Source: Comamonadaceae bacterium
Lineage (GTDB): Bacteria > Pseudomonadota > Gammaproteobacteria > Burkholderiales > Burkholderiaceae_C
Length of the DNA: 64,000 nucleotides
Assembly: GCA_947476285.1 (NCBI GenBank)
Contig: CANJPU010000021.1
Location: 1 to 64,000 of the forward strand
Reading direction: 5' to 3'
Shown: positions 1 through 9,182 of the stretch, piece by piece
Layout: every line of letters starts with the position of its first letter
Numbering within the stretch: position 1 is the first letter of the stretch
Made by a program: the position numbers and the translations under genes
Notes under the pieces: generated by a model
The model's database searches: none
Told to the model about the DNA's origin: nothing
The model's input: the letters and a program-made list of their open reading frames with translations, nothing else

Positions 1-197
<197 letters not shown>

Positions 198-228
198 TCA
201 GTTGAATGGGGAAGGGATGTGGGAGAAA

Positions 229-519
229 TTACTTCTCGACCACGGCGAAGAGGTCGTCTTCCTTCATGACCAGAAGCTCGTCGCCATCGACCTTGACGGT
301 CTGGCCACTGTACTTGCCGAACAACACGCGGTCGCCGACCTTGACATTCATGGCAAGCAGCTCGCCCTTGTCGGTCTTCTTGCCAGGGCCTACGGCCAGG
401 ACTTCGCCCTGATCGGGCTTCTCGGCGGCGGCATCGGGAATCACGATGCCGGACGCGGTTTTGGTTTCACTGTCGATACGCTTGACGATCACTCGATCGG
501 CCAAAGGGCGAAGTTTCAT
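229..519 (-). CDS. groES: co-chaperonin GroES
   Basis: This 96-residue protein has the normal GroES length and starts [14 protein letters not shown]. The mobile-loop region is [21 protein letters not shown] and is followed by the conserved GEVLAVGPG and [14 protein letters not shown] segments. The ATG at 519 was chosen because it gives the family N-terminus and follows an AAGGAG ribosome site; an upstream in-frame extension to 609 would run through the operator region and is rejected. GroES caps the GroEL ring during ATP-driven folding. Transcription is probably controlled by the CIRCE element and sigma-32-like promoter at 603-657. Confidence 0.97.
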   Translation of the reverse strand: MKLRPLADRVIVKRIDSETKTASGIVIPDAAAEKPDQGEVLAVGPGKKTDKGELLAMNVKVGDRVLFGKYSGQTVKVDGDELLVMKEDDLFAVVEK

Positions 520-553
520 TACATCTCCTTGATTACAACTGTGGAATTTCAAT

Positions 554-576
554 GAGTGCCAAAGAAGTTGGCACTC
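554..576. repeat. perfect 9-bp inverted repeat in the groES leader (CIRCE-like half-sites)
   Basis: GAGTGCCAA and TTGGCACTC are separated by 5 bases (AGAAG). Each arm shares its outer GAGTG/CACTC with the CIRCE arms about 50 bp upstream. In the groESL transcript it would form a small hairpin in the 5' untranslated region, about 35 nt before the groES start. It could be a second weak HrcA site or an mRNA structure; the sequence alone does not decide. Confidence 0.6.
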
Positions 577-602
577 AGTAACTTGAGGAATGGGTGCCAT
601 TG

Positions 603-629
603 CTAGCACTCATCACCATCGAGTGCTAA
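603..629. promoter_or_regulatory. CIRCE operator (HrcA binding site) of groESL
   Basis: CTAGCACTC and GAGTGCTAA flank a 9-base spacer, matching the CIRCE consensus TTAGCACTC-N9-GAGTGCTAA at every position but the outermost one of the left arm. CIRCE is the operator of the HrcA repressor, which releases groESL on heat stress. It lies just downstream of the sigma-32-like promoter, the usual repressing position. Confidence 0.93.
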
Positions 630-657
630 TGATAAGGCATTTTGACGAGGTTTCAAG
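629..657 (-). promoter_or_regulatory. sigma-32-type promoter of groESL
   Basis: On the minus strand CTTGAA (657-652) is followed after 14 bases by CCTTATCA, a partial match to the heat-shock consensus CTTGAA-N13/15-CCCCATNT. The same 14-base spacing is seen at the htpG promoter at 21729. Dual control by sigma-32 and HrcA/CIRCE is known for groESL in betaproteobacteria. Confidence 0.65.
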
Positions 658-755
658 AGCCCCTGAGGTAAACACCGAGAATGGATGGGGCTGTACTGTT
701 TCCCGGTTGCCTGCTACTGTGAGTCCAGCCTAACCTTTTCGAAAGCGAGGGCGCC

Positions 756-1244
756 ATGCGCAAGATACTGATTCCGGTTGACGGGTCCCAGCTTTGCCTG
801 GATGCGGTTCGCCACGGTCTGGACTTGGTGGCACACGGGCTTCGCGCCGAGTTCGTGCTGGCCAATGTGCAGGAGCCACCCAGCCTCTACGAAATCATTA
901 CAGTTCGCGATCCGGACATCCTGGAAGACGTCAGCGCGAGCGCCGGCGCCCACATGCTGGAGCAAGCGCGAGCCTTGTGCGATGCCGCTGGCGTGGCCTA
1001 CGAATGCGACATCGCCTCGGGCGATCCGGCGCACACACTTATCGATCTGGTGGAGCGGCACGGCTGCGACTCCTTGATCATGGGCGCCGGCAGCAGGGGC
1101 GGGCTGGCCGGATCGCTGCTTGGGTCGGTGTCGCAGGAAATCGCCCACGCCTGCCCGGTGCCGGTGACCCTGGTTAAGCATGCATCGCAAGATCAGGACG
1201 AGCAAGCTGCGCAGTCCATTTCCGGTGAAGAGGCGACCCAATAG
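756..1244 (+). CDS. universal stress protein, UspA family
   Basis: This 162-residue single-domain Usp protein starts MRKILIPVDGSQ, the first beta strand and nucleotide-site aspartate of the family. The C-terminal motif is MGAGSRGGLAGSLLGSVSQ, the phosphate-binding GSRG...GS element of ATP-binding Usp proteins; here the spacing between GSRG and GS is 7 residues where 9 is usual. A GAGGG ribosome site precedes the ATG. It is divergent from groESL, with about 100 bp between them, so it sits in a stress-gene context. Usp proteins are cytosolic and help survival under starvation or other stress, but no specific ligand can be named. Confidence 0.88.
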   Translation: MRKILIPVDGSQLCLDAVRHGLDLVAHGLRAEFVLANVQEPPSLYEIITVRDPDILEDVSASAGAHMLEQARALCDAAGVAYECDIASGDPAHTLIDLVERHGCDSLIMGAGSRGGLAGSLLGSVSQEIAHACPVPVTLVKHASQDQDEQAAQSISGEEATQ

Positions 1245-1297
1245 GCCGTGCCCGCGCGCCGCCACGTGCCTTGCATCGCTGGGCTATAGTGTCTGGC

Positions 1298-2275
1298 ATG
1301 GAGGCAGGGCTTGAACCTAGGTTGAAAGTTGAAGGCCGACGAACGCGCGGGCTCAAGAAGCGCAATGGCTTGCTCAGGCGCATGGTGCTGGTGCGCAGGC
1401 GTGCCGGCCGCCTGAACCCGAATCTGCGTGGTCTGCTTTGGGCGATCAGCGCAGGCGTGACGTTTGCGTTGCTCAATGTGACGACCCGAAGCCTCACTTT
1501 GCAGCTCGACCCCCTGCAGACGCAGTTTCTGCGTTACCTCGCCAGCGTGGTGGTCATGTTGCCTTTCATGTTGCGCACCGGGCTGGCCCAATGGCGGCCT
1601 CGCAATATCGGCGGGCAGTTTCTGCGCGGCGGCCTGCATGCGGCGGGCTTGTGCCTGTGGTTCTGGGCCATGCCGCATATCCCTTTGGCCGATACCACCG
1701 CCATCGGCTTCACGGGGCCCATCTTCATCATGCTGGGCGCCGCCTGGATGTTCGGAGAGCGCATGCGCGCAGATCGCTGGGCCGCCACATTGATTGCTTT
1801 CGTCGGCGTGATGATCGTCATCGCCCCCAAGTTCCAGGGCACCGGCGGGGGCTATGCCCTGATGATGTTGGCCTCGGCACCGATTTTCGCCGCGTCGTTT
1901 CTGATGATCAAAGGCCAGACGCGCTACGAGACTGCCTGGGTGATTGTGGCCTGGCAGGCCATCACCGTCTCGGTGTGGAGCTTTCCTCTGGCATTGATTT
2001 CCTGGCGGGCGCCTTCGCTGATGCAGTATGTCGCGTTCCTGTCATGCGGCATTCTCGGCGCTGTGGGCCAGTACATGCTGGCCCGGGGCTTCGCGCTGAT
2101 TGACATCTCTGCAGCCCAGTCGGTGCGCTTCCTGGACCTGGTGTGGGCCGCCCTGCTGGGGTGGCTGATCTTTGCGGACGTCCCCAGTCATTCCACTGTG
2201 CTGGGCGGTGCGGTGATCTGTGCTTCCACCTTCTGGATCGCCAGGCGTGAGGCGCGCAGCCTCTCGCGCACCTGA
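1298..2275 (+). CDS. EamA-family drug/metabolite transporter (inner membrane)
   Basis: About 325 residues with roughly ten hydrophobic segments form the two EamA repeats of the DMT superfamily. Typical stretches are PLQTQFLRYLASVVVMLPF, the DTTAIGFTGPIFIMLGA motif and, in the second half, SAAQSVRFLDLVWAALLGWL. The start is uncertain: no good ribosome site precedes ATG 1298, ATG 1382 or TTG 1271, and the first membrane segment begins around residue 46 from 1298. A TATAGT box lies just before 1298. The substrate is unknown; the family exports small metabolites or amino acids. Confidence 0.82.
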   Translation: MEAGLEPRLKVEGRRTRGLKKRNGLLRRMVLVRRRAGRLNPNLRGLLWAISAGVTFALLNVTTRSLTLQLDPLQTQFLRYLASVVVMLPFMLRTGLAQWRPRNIGGQFLRGGLHAAGLCLWFWAMPHIPLADTTAIGFTGPIFIMLGAAWMFGERMRADRWAATLIAFVGVMIVIAPKFQGTGGGYALMMLASAPIFAASFLMIKGQTRYETAWVIVAWQAITVSVWSFPLALISWRAPSLMQYVAFLSCGILGAVGQYMLARGFALIDISAAQSVRFLDLVWAALLGWLIFADVPSHSTVLGGAVICASTFWIARREARSLSRT

Positions 2276-2287
2276 CAAGCTGGTGCA

Positions 2288-4042
2288 TCAGCCTGGCTGC
2301 AGCCGATAAGCCGCGCCGGATTGTTCGGGCAGTTTGTGCAGCTCCCACTGAGTTTGGTGAAAGGCCTGCAGCGAAGGCCGGTGGCCGATGGACAAGAGGG
2401 CGCCGCCCTTGGCCCGCACCATCTCCAGCATCCGTTGATACAAGGTGTTCTCCGCCTGTGTGTCCAGCGCGCTGGTGGCCTCGTCGGCAAGCACCCAGGC
2501 CGGCTGCTTGAGGAAGACGCGCGCCAGCGCCAGGCGTTGTCTCTCGCCCCCCGACAGTTTTTGCCCCCATGCATCTTCGTCATCGAGGCGCTGCGCCAAT
2601 TGGGGCAACAGCGCGTATTCCAGCGCCTGCTGCAAGGCCTCCTCACTGTAGCGGCTTGCGGGCTCAGGGTAGGCCAATGCGTCGCGCAGCTTACCTTCGG
2701 GAAAGTAAGGGTTTTGGGGGACGCACATCGTGTCCGCAGGAATCTCAACTCTGCCGTGCGCGAAAGGCCAGATGCCCGCGAATGCGCGAAACAGGGTGGA
2801 TTTTCCGCTGCCCGATGGGCCCTTGACCAGCACCGAGTCGCCCGGCTTGACCTTGAGGGTCAAGCCCGACAGCAGCAGCGAGCCATCAGGTAGGCCCAGG
2901 CTGAGTTCGTGCGTGCTTAGCTCATTGCCACCGGCTCGCACCTCGGGCCGCTCGGCCTGAGCTTGTGTGCGCAAGTTATCCTCAAAGCTGGTCAGGCGGT
3001 CAGTGGTGGCGCGCCAGGCGGCCAGCGTGCTGTAGTTGTCAACGAACCAGGCCAGAGAGTCCTGCACCCGGCTGAACGCAGACGCAATTTGCATCAACTC
3101 GCCAAGCTGGATGGCGCCTGCAAAAAAGCGCGGCGCCGCAACGATGAAGGGAAACACCACTGCCGCCTGCCCGAAGAAGTTGGTGAACCAGATCAGGTTC
3201 TTCTGCGCCTTGATCAGCCGCAGATAGTTGCCCAGCAAGCTCATGAAGCGCTGATTCAGATGCGCGCGTTCCACTGGCTCGCCCTTGTCCAGTGCGATCG
3301 CCTCGCTGTATTCACGCACCCGCACCATGTGGTGGCGAAAGTCCGCCTCGTACCGCTGCTGTTGGAAATTCAGCGCGATCTGCGGCTTGCCGATGTAATG
3401 GGTGATGATGGTTCCGCAGACGCAGTAGGCCACTGCGGCCCACACCATGAAGCCGGCGATCTCATAGGCTTGGCCACCCAGGCTGAAACTGAAGCCGCCG
3501 CTCAGGCCCCACAAAATGCCCACGAAGCTGGCCAGAGTCACCAGGGCATTGAGCAGCCCCATGGAGAGCGAAATGCTGTAGCCGGTGAACAGGTTCAAGT
3601 CTTCCTGTATGCGCTGGTCGGGGTTGTCTGGCGTGCCGTTGCTGGTGGCGTAGCGCGCCAACTCAATGCGGTAGAAAGCTTGATGGGACAGCCAGCGCCG
3701 AAGGTAATGCGCGGTCATCCATGCACGCCAGCGCATCTCAAGAAGCTGAGTGAGATAGAACTTGTAAACCGCAATCAGGATGTAGGCAAAAGCCAGCCAG
3801 GTAAAGCGCAACAACTGAGACCAGAACACGGTTTGATCGCGCTTTTCCAGCGCGTCGTAGAAGAGGCGGTTCCAGTCGTTGATCATCACCAGCATGTAGA
3901 CGGCAGCCAGGTTGAGCATCACGATGGCTGCCAGCAGGGCGCGTGCCTTCCACTTTTGTTCGGAAGAAAAAAATGGTGTCGTCAGGGCCCAGACCCTGCG
4001 CGTCGTCACCGCGAGGATGGCGATCTTGTCGCGTGATTTCAT
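2288..4042 (-). CDS. ABC transporter with fused membrane and ATPase domains (SbmA/YddA/ABCD-like)
   Basis: The 584-residue protein has an N-terminal membrane domain (about 35-350) of the ABC_membrane_2 type (NDWNRLFYDALEKRD, LEMRWRAWMT, NPDQRIQEDL). The C-terminal ATPase has Walker A GPSGSGKST at 408-416, signature LSGGERQR at 496-503, Walker B WVLADEATSALD at 516-527 and the switch histidine at 554. The half-transporter layout implies a homodimer. Relatives include SbmA/BacA-type peptide importers and YddA; the substrate cannot be named. It is convergent with the EamA gene and precedes a nucleotidase on the same strand. Confidence 0.88.
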   Translation of the reverse strand: MKSRDKIAILAVTTRRVWALTTPFFSSEQKWKARALLAAIVMLNLAAVYMLVMINDWNRLFYDALEKRDQTVFWSQLLRFTWLAFAYILIAVYKFYLTQLLEMRWRAWMTAHYLRRWLSHQAFYRIELARYATSNGTPDNPDQRIQEDLNLFTGYSISLSMGLLNALVTLASFVGILWGLSGGFSFSLGGQAYEIAGFMVWAAVAYCVCGTIITHYIGKPQIALNFQQQRYEADFRHHMVRVREYSEAIALDKGEPVERAHLNQRFMSLLGNYLRLIKAQKNLIWFTNFFGQAAVVFPFIVAAPRFFAGAIQLGELMQIASAFSRVQDSLAWFVDNYSTLAAWRATTDRLTSFEDNLRTQAQAERPEVRAGGNELSTHELSLGLPDGSLLLSGLTLKVKPGDSVLVKGPSGSGKSTLFRAFAGIWPFAHGRVEIPADTMCVPQNPYFPEGKLRDALAYPEPASRYSEEALQQALEYALLPQLAQRLDDEDAWGQKLSGGERQRLALARVFLKQPAWVLADEATSALDTQAENTLYQRMLEMVRAKGGALLSIGHRPSLQAFHQTQWELHKLPEQSGAAYRLQPG

Positions 4043-4108
4043 GAATGGATGCCTTGCCGATGACTAGGTTGAAAGGCCCATCCTACTGCCTGGGATGGCC
4101 GCGCTTGC

Positions 4109-5014
4109 CTACTTGCGCACTTGGTTGGCGATGCCGCTGGCAACATGGCCGGCTGGCACGTGGCGCGCCGCATGATTCACATGGCCGGTCTGATCGTCGA
4201 AGAAGAAATCGGGCTCGAACTCACGCAGAAATTCGCCTTTGGGCAGTCCGCCCAGGAACATGGCTTCATCCACCCGGATGTTCCAGTTCATCAGGGTGCG
4301 AATCGCACGCTCATGCGCGGGTGCGCTGCGAGCAGTCACCAGCGCGGTGCGGATGTTCATCTGCGCCGTGCCGGCCAGTTGAAGGCGATGAAGCGCGGCC
4401 AGCAATGGCTTGAACGGACCTTCCGGCAAGGGCTGGGCTGCCTTGCTCGTCTCGTGGCGTTGAAAGGCGTCCAGCCCCTCGGCCTGGAACACCCGCTCGG
4501 CCTCGTCTGAGAACAGCACTGCATCACCATCGAAGGCGATGCGAACTTCGTTGGGGTAATTGGTGCCCGCATGCATGGACTCGGTCAGCACGCGCGCCGC
4601 CGGAAAGCCCGCAGCCAGCGCTTCGCGAACATCTTCAGCGTTGGCTGAGAGAAACAGGTGAGCGCGCAAAGGCCGCAGATACCGGAACGGTGAGCGGCCT
4701 TGTGTGAACACGCCGCGTTCGAGCTTGATCTGGTTGGAATGCCCGGAGCGGAAGATCCGCATACCCGACACCGGGTCATTGCGCGAGAGGATCACCACCT
4801 CCACACGCTGCGCGCCGGCGTCGTTGAAGGCCAGCAGCTTTTTGATCAGTGAGAAGGCAATACCGGGCCGCGCTGCCACGTCCAGCCGATCAAGCTGCAG
4901 CTTCATGTAAGACTGAGGATCGCCGCTTTCGAAGAGCGAGTTTTCTTCCTCAAAATTGAAAAGCGCCCGCGAGGAGATCGCCACCACCAGCTTGTCATCG
5001 AGCGAAACCGACAT
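4109..5014 (-). CDS. cytosolic 5'-nucleotidase (NT5C1-like)
   Basis: This 301-residue protein begins with the family signature VVAISSRALFNFEEENSLFE around residues 10-29. It continues with GIAFSLIKKLLAFND, VEVVILSRNDPVSGMRIFRS and, near the end, LGGLPKGEFLREFEPDFFFDDQ, all characteristic of the 5'-nucleotidase family of PF06189. The enzyme dephosphorylates nucleoside monophosphates, typically AMP or IMP. No signal peptide is seen, so it is cytosolic. It sits between the ABC protein and the gspF-like gene on the same strand, 18 bp from the latter. Confidence 0.88.
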   Translation of the reverse strand: MSVSLDDKLVVAISSRALFNFEEENSLFESGDPQSYMKLQLDRLDVAARPGIAFSLIKKLLAFNDAGAQRVEVVILSRNDPVSGMRIFRSGHSNQIKLERGVFTQGRSPFRYLRPLRAHLFLSANAEDVREALAAGFPAARVLTESMHAGTNYPNEVRIAFDGDAVLFSDEAERVFQAEGLDAFQRHETSKAAQPLPEGPFKPLLAALHRLQLAGTAQMNIRTALVTARSAPAHERAIRTLMNWNIRVDEAMFLGGLPKGEFLREFEPDFFFDDQTGHVNHAARHVPAGHVASGIANQVRK

Positions 5015-5032
5015 GAGAATCTTCCCCCGGTT

Positions 5033-6265
5033 CTATCTTGCGAACTGATTGAGCTGGATGATGGGCAGCAACACCGCCAGCACGATCAGCATCACCACAA
5101 AGCCCATGCTCACAATCAACAAGGGCTCCAGAATAGTGGCCAGGCGCATTGCCCGGCGCTGTACCTCGGCGCTCAACTGGTTGGCCGCGCGTTGCAGCAT
5201 CTGCGGCAGTTGGCCGGTTTGCTCACCCATGCGGGCGAACATCGCGAGCAGGCCGGGGAAGCGTTTCTTTTGCCCCAGGGCTGAAGCCAGCGGCGCGCCC
5301 TCGCGAACCAGAATCAAGGCATCCATGGCATCTGCGCGCATCGCACGGTTGTTCAGGGTTTCAGCAGCCGCCTGCAGGGACTTGAGGATGGGCACACCGG
5401 CAGCCGCCAGCATCGCCAGGGTGCTGGCAAAGCGTGCCGCGTTGTAGCCACGCGCAAGCCGGCCTACCAGCGGCAGCTTGAGCCAGCCCGCATCGAATTG
5501 TTCGCGCATGGCCGCGTTGCGCAAGGCAATCCGCAGCACCACAACCCCGCCAGCCATCAGCAGCAACAGCAGCCAACCCCAGCTTCGCACCAGCGAGCCG
5601 AAAGTGAGCATGGCCACGGTGAGAAAGGGCAAGGCCCGCTTGCTGCCAGCGAACACATTGGCTACCTGAGGCACCACATAGGCGACCAGGAACAGCACGA
5701 TGGCGATCGCCACCACGGTGACAATGGCGGGATAGAGCGCGGCTCCCAACAGTTTGGCCTGCAAGGCCTGGCGCTCTTCCAGGTCATCGGCCAGGCGCTC
5801 CAGCACCAGCCCGAGCTTGCCGCTTTGCTCGCCGGCGCCCACCACAGCGACGTAGATGTCGGGAAACTCGTTTGGAAAGCGCGACATGGCTTTGCCAAAA
5901 GCGGAACCCGCATTGACCTCGGCGCGCAGCGCGGCCACCAGGTTGCGCTCGCGATCGCTCTCGGCTTCATCGGTCAGCGCTGTGAGGGCCCGCTCCAATG
6001 GCAGCCCTGAAGTGATCAGCCCAGCGAGCTGGCGCGTCCAGATGGCCAGTCGGGTCGCGTTGAAGACGGTGCGGGCAAGGCCCTGGCCGGCCCAAGCGAT
6101 CGTTTGCTCATTGGCCGCCACCCCTGAACTCACCGGCACCACCGCCAGCGGCACCAAAGCTTGACCGCGCAGCATGCCGCGCACCGCCTTGGCGGTGTCG
6201 GCTTCCATGACGCCGCGGCGGGTTTCGCCCTGCGCGTCAAGCGCTTCGAAGGAATAGGCTGGCAT
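5033..6265 (-). CDS. type II secretion/type IV pilus inner-membrane platform protein, GspF-like (orphan)
   Basis: The 410-residue protein starts MPAYSFEALDAQGETRRGVM, the standard GspF N-terminus. It has two repeated cytoplasmic T2SSF domains (around 75-195 and 275-400) and three membrane segments (around 170-195, 220-245 and 380-405). The ATG at 6265 was chosen because it gives the family start and normal length; an open frame running further upstream overlaps the divergent methyltransferase gene. GspF is the inner-membrane platform of type II secretion and pilus systems. No other gsp or pil assembly gene is nearby, so it is an isolated copy here. Confidence 0.9.
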   Translation of the reverse strand: MPAYSFEALDAQGETRRGVMEADTAKAVRGMLRGQALVPLAVVPVSSGVAANEQTIAWAGQGLARTVFNATRLAIWTRQLAGLITSGLPLERALTALTDEAESDRERNLVAALRAEVNAGSAFGKAMSRFPNEFPDIYVAVVGAGEQSGKLGLVLERLADDLEERQALQAKLLGAALYPAIVTVVAIAIVLFLVAYVVPQVANVFAGSKRALPFLTVAMLTFGSLVRSWGWLLLLLMAGGVVVLRIALRNAAMREQFDAGWLKLPLVGRLARGYNAARFASTLAMLAAAGVPILKSLQAAAETLNNRAMRADAMDALILVREGAPLASALGQKKRFPGLLAMFARMGEQTGQLPQMLQRAANQLSAEVQRRAMRLATILEPLLIVSMGFVVMLIVLAVLLPIIQLNQFAR

Positions 6266-6416
6266 GACGCGAATTATCTGCGTGTTCGCAAATTGGGCAT
6301 CGCGGGTGAGTCGAGCGTGCGGCCTTGCAGCTTGCCCTTGACTCAATAAGTTACAACTTTTCGCCAGCACGTTGAACTCGGAAAGCTTATCTTGCAATAG
6401 AGGAATTTTGATTAAG

Positions 6417-7745
6417 ATGGACCGCCTTGGAGAAAATCTTCCAATGCAAATACTGGTACGCAAAGTCGAGTCACAACTTGCTGCCTTGCCGGTGCCGGTG
6501 GCGCTGGAGCTTCCCGCTGGGGGAAGAATCGGTTCACCCGCCGCAGCGGTCACGCTTTCCTTTAAGGATTGGTCCGGCCTGGCCACCATGGCACAGGGAC
6601 AGATTGGGCGCCTCGCGGAAGATTTCGTCGAAAGCCGCGTCCAGATCCAGGGCACCATGCGCGATCTCATGGCAGTGGCAGCTCGGCTTCTTCCTGGCAG
6701 CCCGGTGGACAGCGACACCAGTTGGTGGGTGCAGAAGCTGCGCAGGGCCAAGTCCCTTGTGTCTCATGCTTCTGCGCAAAAAGATGCGAAGCAGATTCAG
6801 TTTCATTACGACGTCTCCGACAACTTATATGCCTTGTGGCTGGATGCGCGCCGGGTCTATTCCTGCGCTTATTACCGTGACGCCGATATGTCTCTGGCGC
6901 AAGCCCAGGAGGCCAAGCTCGATCACATTTGCCGCAAGCTGATGCTGCGCCCGGGGGAGAAGTTTCTGGACATTGGCGCTGGCTGGGGTGGCTTGCTGAT
7001 GTGGGCGGCTGAAAACTATGGCGTTGATGCCACCGGCATCACCTTGTCGAAGAACCAGCATGCGCATGTGCAGCAACTGATTGACCAAAAAGGCTTGCAG
7101 GGGCGGGTGCGCGTGCAATTGCGCGACTATCGCGAGATGGATGGCGAGCAGACATTCGACAAGATCACATCGGTTGGCATGTTCGAGCATGTCGGCCAGG
7201 CCAACATGCCCGCATACTTCAGCAAAGTCCACAGCCTGCTCAAGCCGGGTGGACTGGTGATGAACCATGGCATCACCTCAGGCGGTGTTGAGCCAGGACA
7301 ACTGGGCGCGGGCATGGGTGACTTCATTGAGAAATACATCTTCCCCGGTGGCGAACTATTGCACGTCAGCCATGTGCTCAAGGACTTGTCCAACGCGGGC
7401 CTTGAGATGGTCGATACCGAGAATCTGCGGCCGCACTATGCTCGCACGCTGTGGGACTGGTCCGATGCGCTGGAGACGCGACTGGATGATGCTCGGCATG
7501 TGCTGTCCGAAGGCGGCAGGCAGGAGGAGGCGGACAAGGTGCTGCGCGCGTATCGGCTCTACCTTGCCGGCAGCGCGATGTCGTTCGAGCGTGGCTGGAT
7601 CTCGCTTCATCAGATCCTGGCCCTCCGGCCCGATGGTCAACTGCAGACCGGTTCGCTGCGCGGCGCACAATCGGGGTATCCGTTCAACCGCGGCTACATC
7701 TACCCATGCTCTTCAAATTCAAATCCAAAGCCGCCGGCGACTTGA
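6417..7745 (+). CDS. SAM-dependent cyclopropane-fatty-acyl-phospholipid synthase-like methyltransferase
   Basis: About 442 residues. The SAM-binding motif I is EKFLDIGAGWGGLLMWAAENYGV. Cfa hallmarks follow: a HYDVSDNLYALWLD substrate-entry region, ITSVGMFEHVG, GDFIEKYIFPGGEL and NLRPHYARTLWDWSDAL. The family methylenates unsaturated acyl chains in membrane phospholipids. Starts at ATG 6417 and ATG 6444 are both possible, each about 11 nt after a purine-rich stretch. The 3' end overlaps the DUF1840 gene by 40 bp in another frame, so the two are probably translated from one mRNA. The exact product (cyclopropane or another methylated lipid) is not decided by sequence. Confidence 0.88.
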   Translation: MDRLGENLPMQILVRKVESQLAALPVPVALELPAGGRIGSPAAAVTLSFKDWSGLATMAQGQIGRLAEDFVESRVQIQGTMRDLMAVAARLLPGSPVDSDTSWWVQKLRRAKSLVSHASAQKDAKQIQFHYDVSDNLYALWLDARRVYSCAYYRDADMSLAQAQEAKLDHICRKLMLRPGEKFLDIGAGWGGLLMWAAENYGVDATGITLSKNQHAHVQQLIDQKGLQGRVRVQLRDYREMDGEQTFDKITSVGMFEHVGQANMPAYFSKVHSLLKPGGLVMNHGITSGGVEPGQLGAGMGDFIEKYIFPGGELLHVSHVLKDLSNAGLEMVDTENLRPHYARTLWDWSDALETRLDDARHVLSEGGRQEEADKVLRAYRLYLAGSAMSFERGWISLHQILALRPDGQLQTGSLRGAQSGYPFNRGYIYPCSSNSNPKPPAT

Positions 7746-8029
7746 TCATGCTTGAGCCCAATGGGCGGCGCGTGCTGCAAATCATAGGCAAGGATCCGCA
7801 AGCCACCGGCATCATTCTGCCCGAGCAAATGACGGCTGCGGTTAGCGCGCTGGAGGCGGCAATTGCCGCTGAGGAAGCCGAGCAAAAGGCCCAGGCCGAA
7901 CTCGCACGGGACAAGGGTGAAAACGCACCGCGTGCCGAGGCTGTGTCACTGCGCCAACGCGCAGTGCCTTTCATCGACATGCTGGTGCGCTGCGAAAAAG
8001 CCGGCAAGGAAATCGTCTGGGGCGTGTGA
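7706..8029 (+). CDS. DUF1840 family protein
   Basis: This 107-residue protein begins MLFKFKSKAAGDLIMLEPNG and has the DUF1840 core GRRVLQIIGKDPQATGII...PEQM. An alanine/glutamate-rich helix follows (about 45-75), and the C-terminus is LRQRAVPFIDMLVRCEKAG. It is a small cytosolic protein common in betaproteobacteria with no established function. It overlaps the end of the Cfa-like gene by 40 bp, which suggests coupled translation. It faces the Bug gene at 8045 convergently. Confidence 0.85.
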   Translation: MLFKFKSKAAGDLIMLEPNGRRVLQIIGKDPQATGIILPEQMTAAVSALEAAIAAEEAEQKAQAELARDKGENAPRAEAVSLRQRAVPFIDMLVRCEKAGKEIVWGV

Positions 8030-8044
8030 CGCAAGGTTCAAGGC

Positions 8045-9055
8045 TCAGTCCACTCTCGCGCCAGAGGCCTTCACCACCTGAGCCCATTTGCGGTGCTCGG
8101 CATCAATCAGTTGCGTGAATTCGGCAGGGGTGTTCCCGCTGGGAATCGCGCCTTGCGAGCCCAGTTTTTCCTTCATGGCGGGCGTGTTGAGCGCCCGGGC
8201 GACTTCCTGTTGAATGCGGTTGACGATGTCTGGCGGCGTGCCCGCAGGTGCGAGCAGGCCGAACCAGGAGGTCGCGTCGAAACCCTTGAGGCGGCCGGCC
8301 TCCTCGACCGTGGGCACATCGGGCAGCACTGCGGAGCGCTGCAAGCTTGTCACGGCCAGTGCCTTGAGTTTGCCCGACTTGATGTGCGGTATGGACGAGG
8401 GCAGGTTGTCGAACATCACATCCATCGTGCCGCCCACCAGGTCTAGCAGCGCGGGCCCCGAACCCCGGTAGGGAAAGTGGACCATGTAGATGCCGCTCAT
8501 GCTCTTGAACAACTCGCCGGAAAGGTGGATGGATGTGCCATTTCCGCTGGAGGCCATGTTGAGCTTGCCGGGATTGGCTTTGGCGTACCTGATGAAGTCG
8601 GCCACAGATTGAATGCCCAGGCTGCGCGCTTTTTCGGCGGGCATCACCATGACATTGGGCACGCCGGCCACCAACGTGATCGGCACGAAGTCTTTGATCG
8701 GGTCAAAGGGCAGCTTGTCGTACAGCGCGCGGTTGATGCCGTGGGTGCCCACCGTTCCCATCAACAAGGTGTAGCCGTCGCCTACCGACTTGGCAACGAT
8801 GTCAGCCCCCAGATTGCCGCCCGCGCCGCCGCGGTTGTCCACCAGAAATTGCTGGCCGAAGGCGCGGGTCAACTCAGGCGCAATCGCACGCGCAAGAATA
8901 TCTGTGGTTCCGCCGGGCGCAAACGGCACAACGATGCGTACCGGCTTGGTCGGCCAGTTTGACTGCGCCAGCGCGGCAAAGGCGCTGAACGCGATGGCTG
9001 AGACCGTGACCGCGCGCAGGATGCACCGGCGCTTCAAACTCAAGGACGACTTCAT
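8045..9055 (-). CDS. Bug/TctC-family periplasmic solute-binding protein
   Basis: 336 residues from ATG 9055. A basic N-terminus and hydrophobic core form a signal peptide ending about FAALAQS, followed by [20 protein letters not shown], the hallmark start of mature Bug proteins. The family loop [18 protein letters not shown] and the [20 protein letters not shown] segment are present. Bug proteins bind carboxylates or other small organic solutes in the periplasm. No TctA/TctB membrane partner is nearby, which is typical of Burkholderiales where these genes are expanded. Ligand unknown. It lies downstream of a second Bug gene but behind a terminator. Confidence 0.92.
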   Translation of the reverse strand: MKSSLSLKRRCILRAVTVSAIAFSAFAALAQSNWPTKPVRIVVPFAPGGTTDILARAIAPELTRAFGQQFLVDNRGGAGGNLGADIVAKSVGDGYTLLMGTVGTHGINRALYDKLPFDPIKDFVPITLVAGVPNVMVMPAEKARSLGIQSVADFIRYAKANPGKLNMASSGNGTSIHLSGELFKSMSGIYMVHFPYRGSGPALLDLVGGTMDVMFDNLPSSIPHIKSGKLKALAVTSLQRSAVLPDVPTVEEAGRLKGFDATSWFGLLAPAGTPPDIVNRIQQEVARALNTPAMKEKLGSQGAIPSGNTPAEFTQLIDAEHRKWAQVVKASGARVD

Positions 9056-9116
9056 TCGAACTCCTGTGGCAAATCGGTTCTGCGGCCCGAGGCCGGAAGG
9101 AATGATCTTACGGGAC

Positions 9117-9148
9117 AAAAAAAAGCCGCTCCCTACAAGGGGAGCGGC
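9117..9148 (-). terminator. rho-independent terminator after the Bug gene at 9183
   Basis: A 9-bp perfect stem, GCCGCTCCC (9125-9133) with GGGAGCGGC (9140-9148), has a 6-nt loop. On the minus strand it is followed by eight T residues (9124-9117). It lies 35 bp past the stop of the Bug gene at 9183 and would separate it from the next Bug gene. Confidence 0.92.
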
Positions 9149-9182
9149 GTGTACAGGTGGCTCTTGTGCACTACTCGGGGAA

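Noticed and set aside
6266-6751. N-terminal extension of the GspF frame
   Set aside because: It overlaps the divergent Cfa-like gene and does not resemble GspF; the family start is at 6265.
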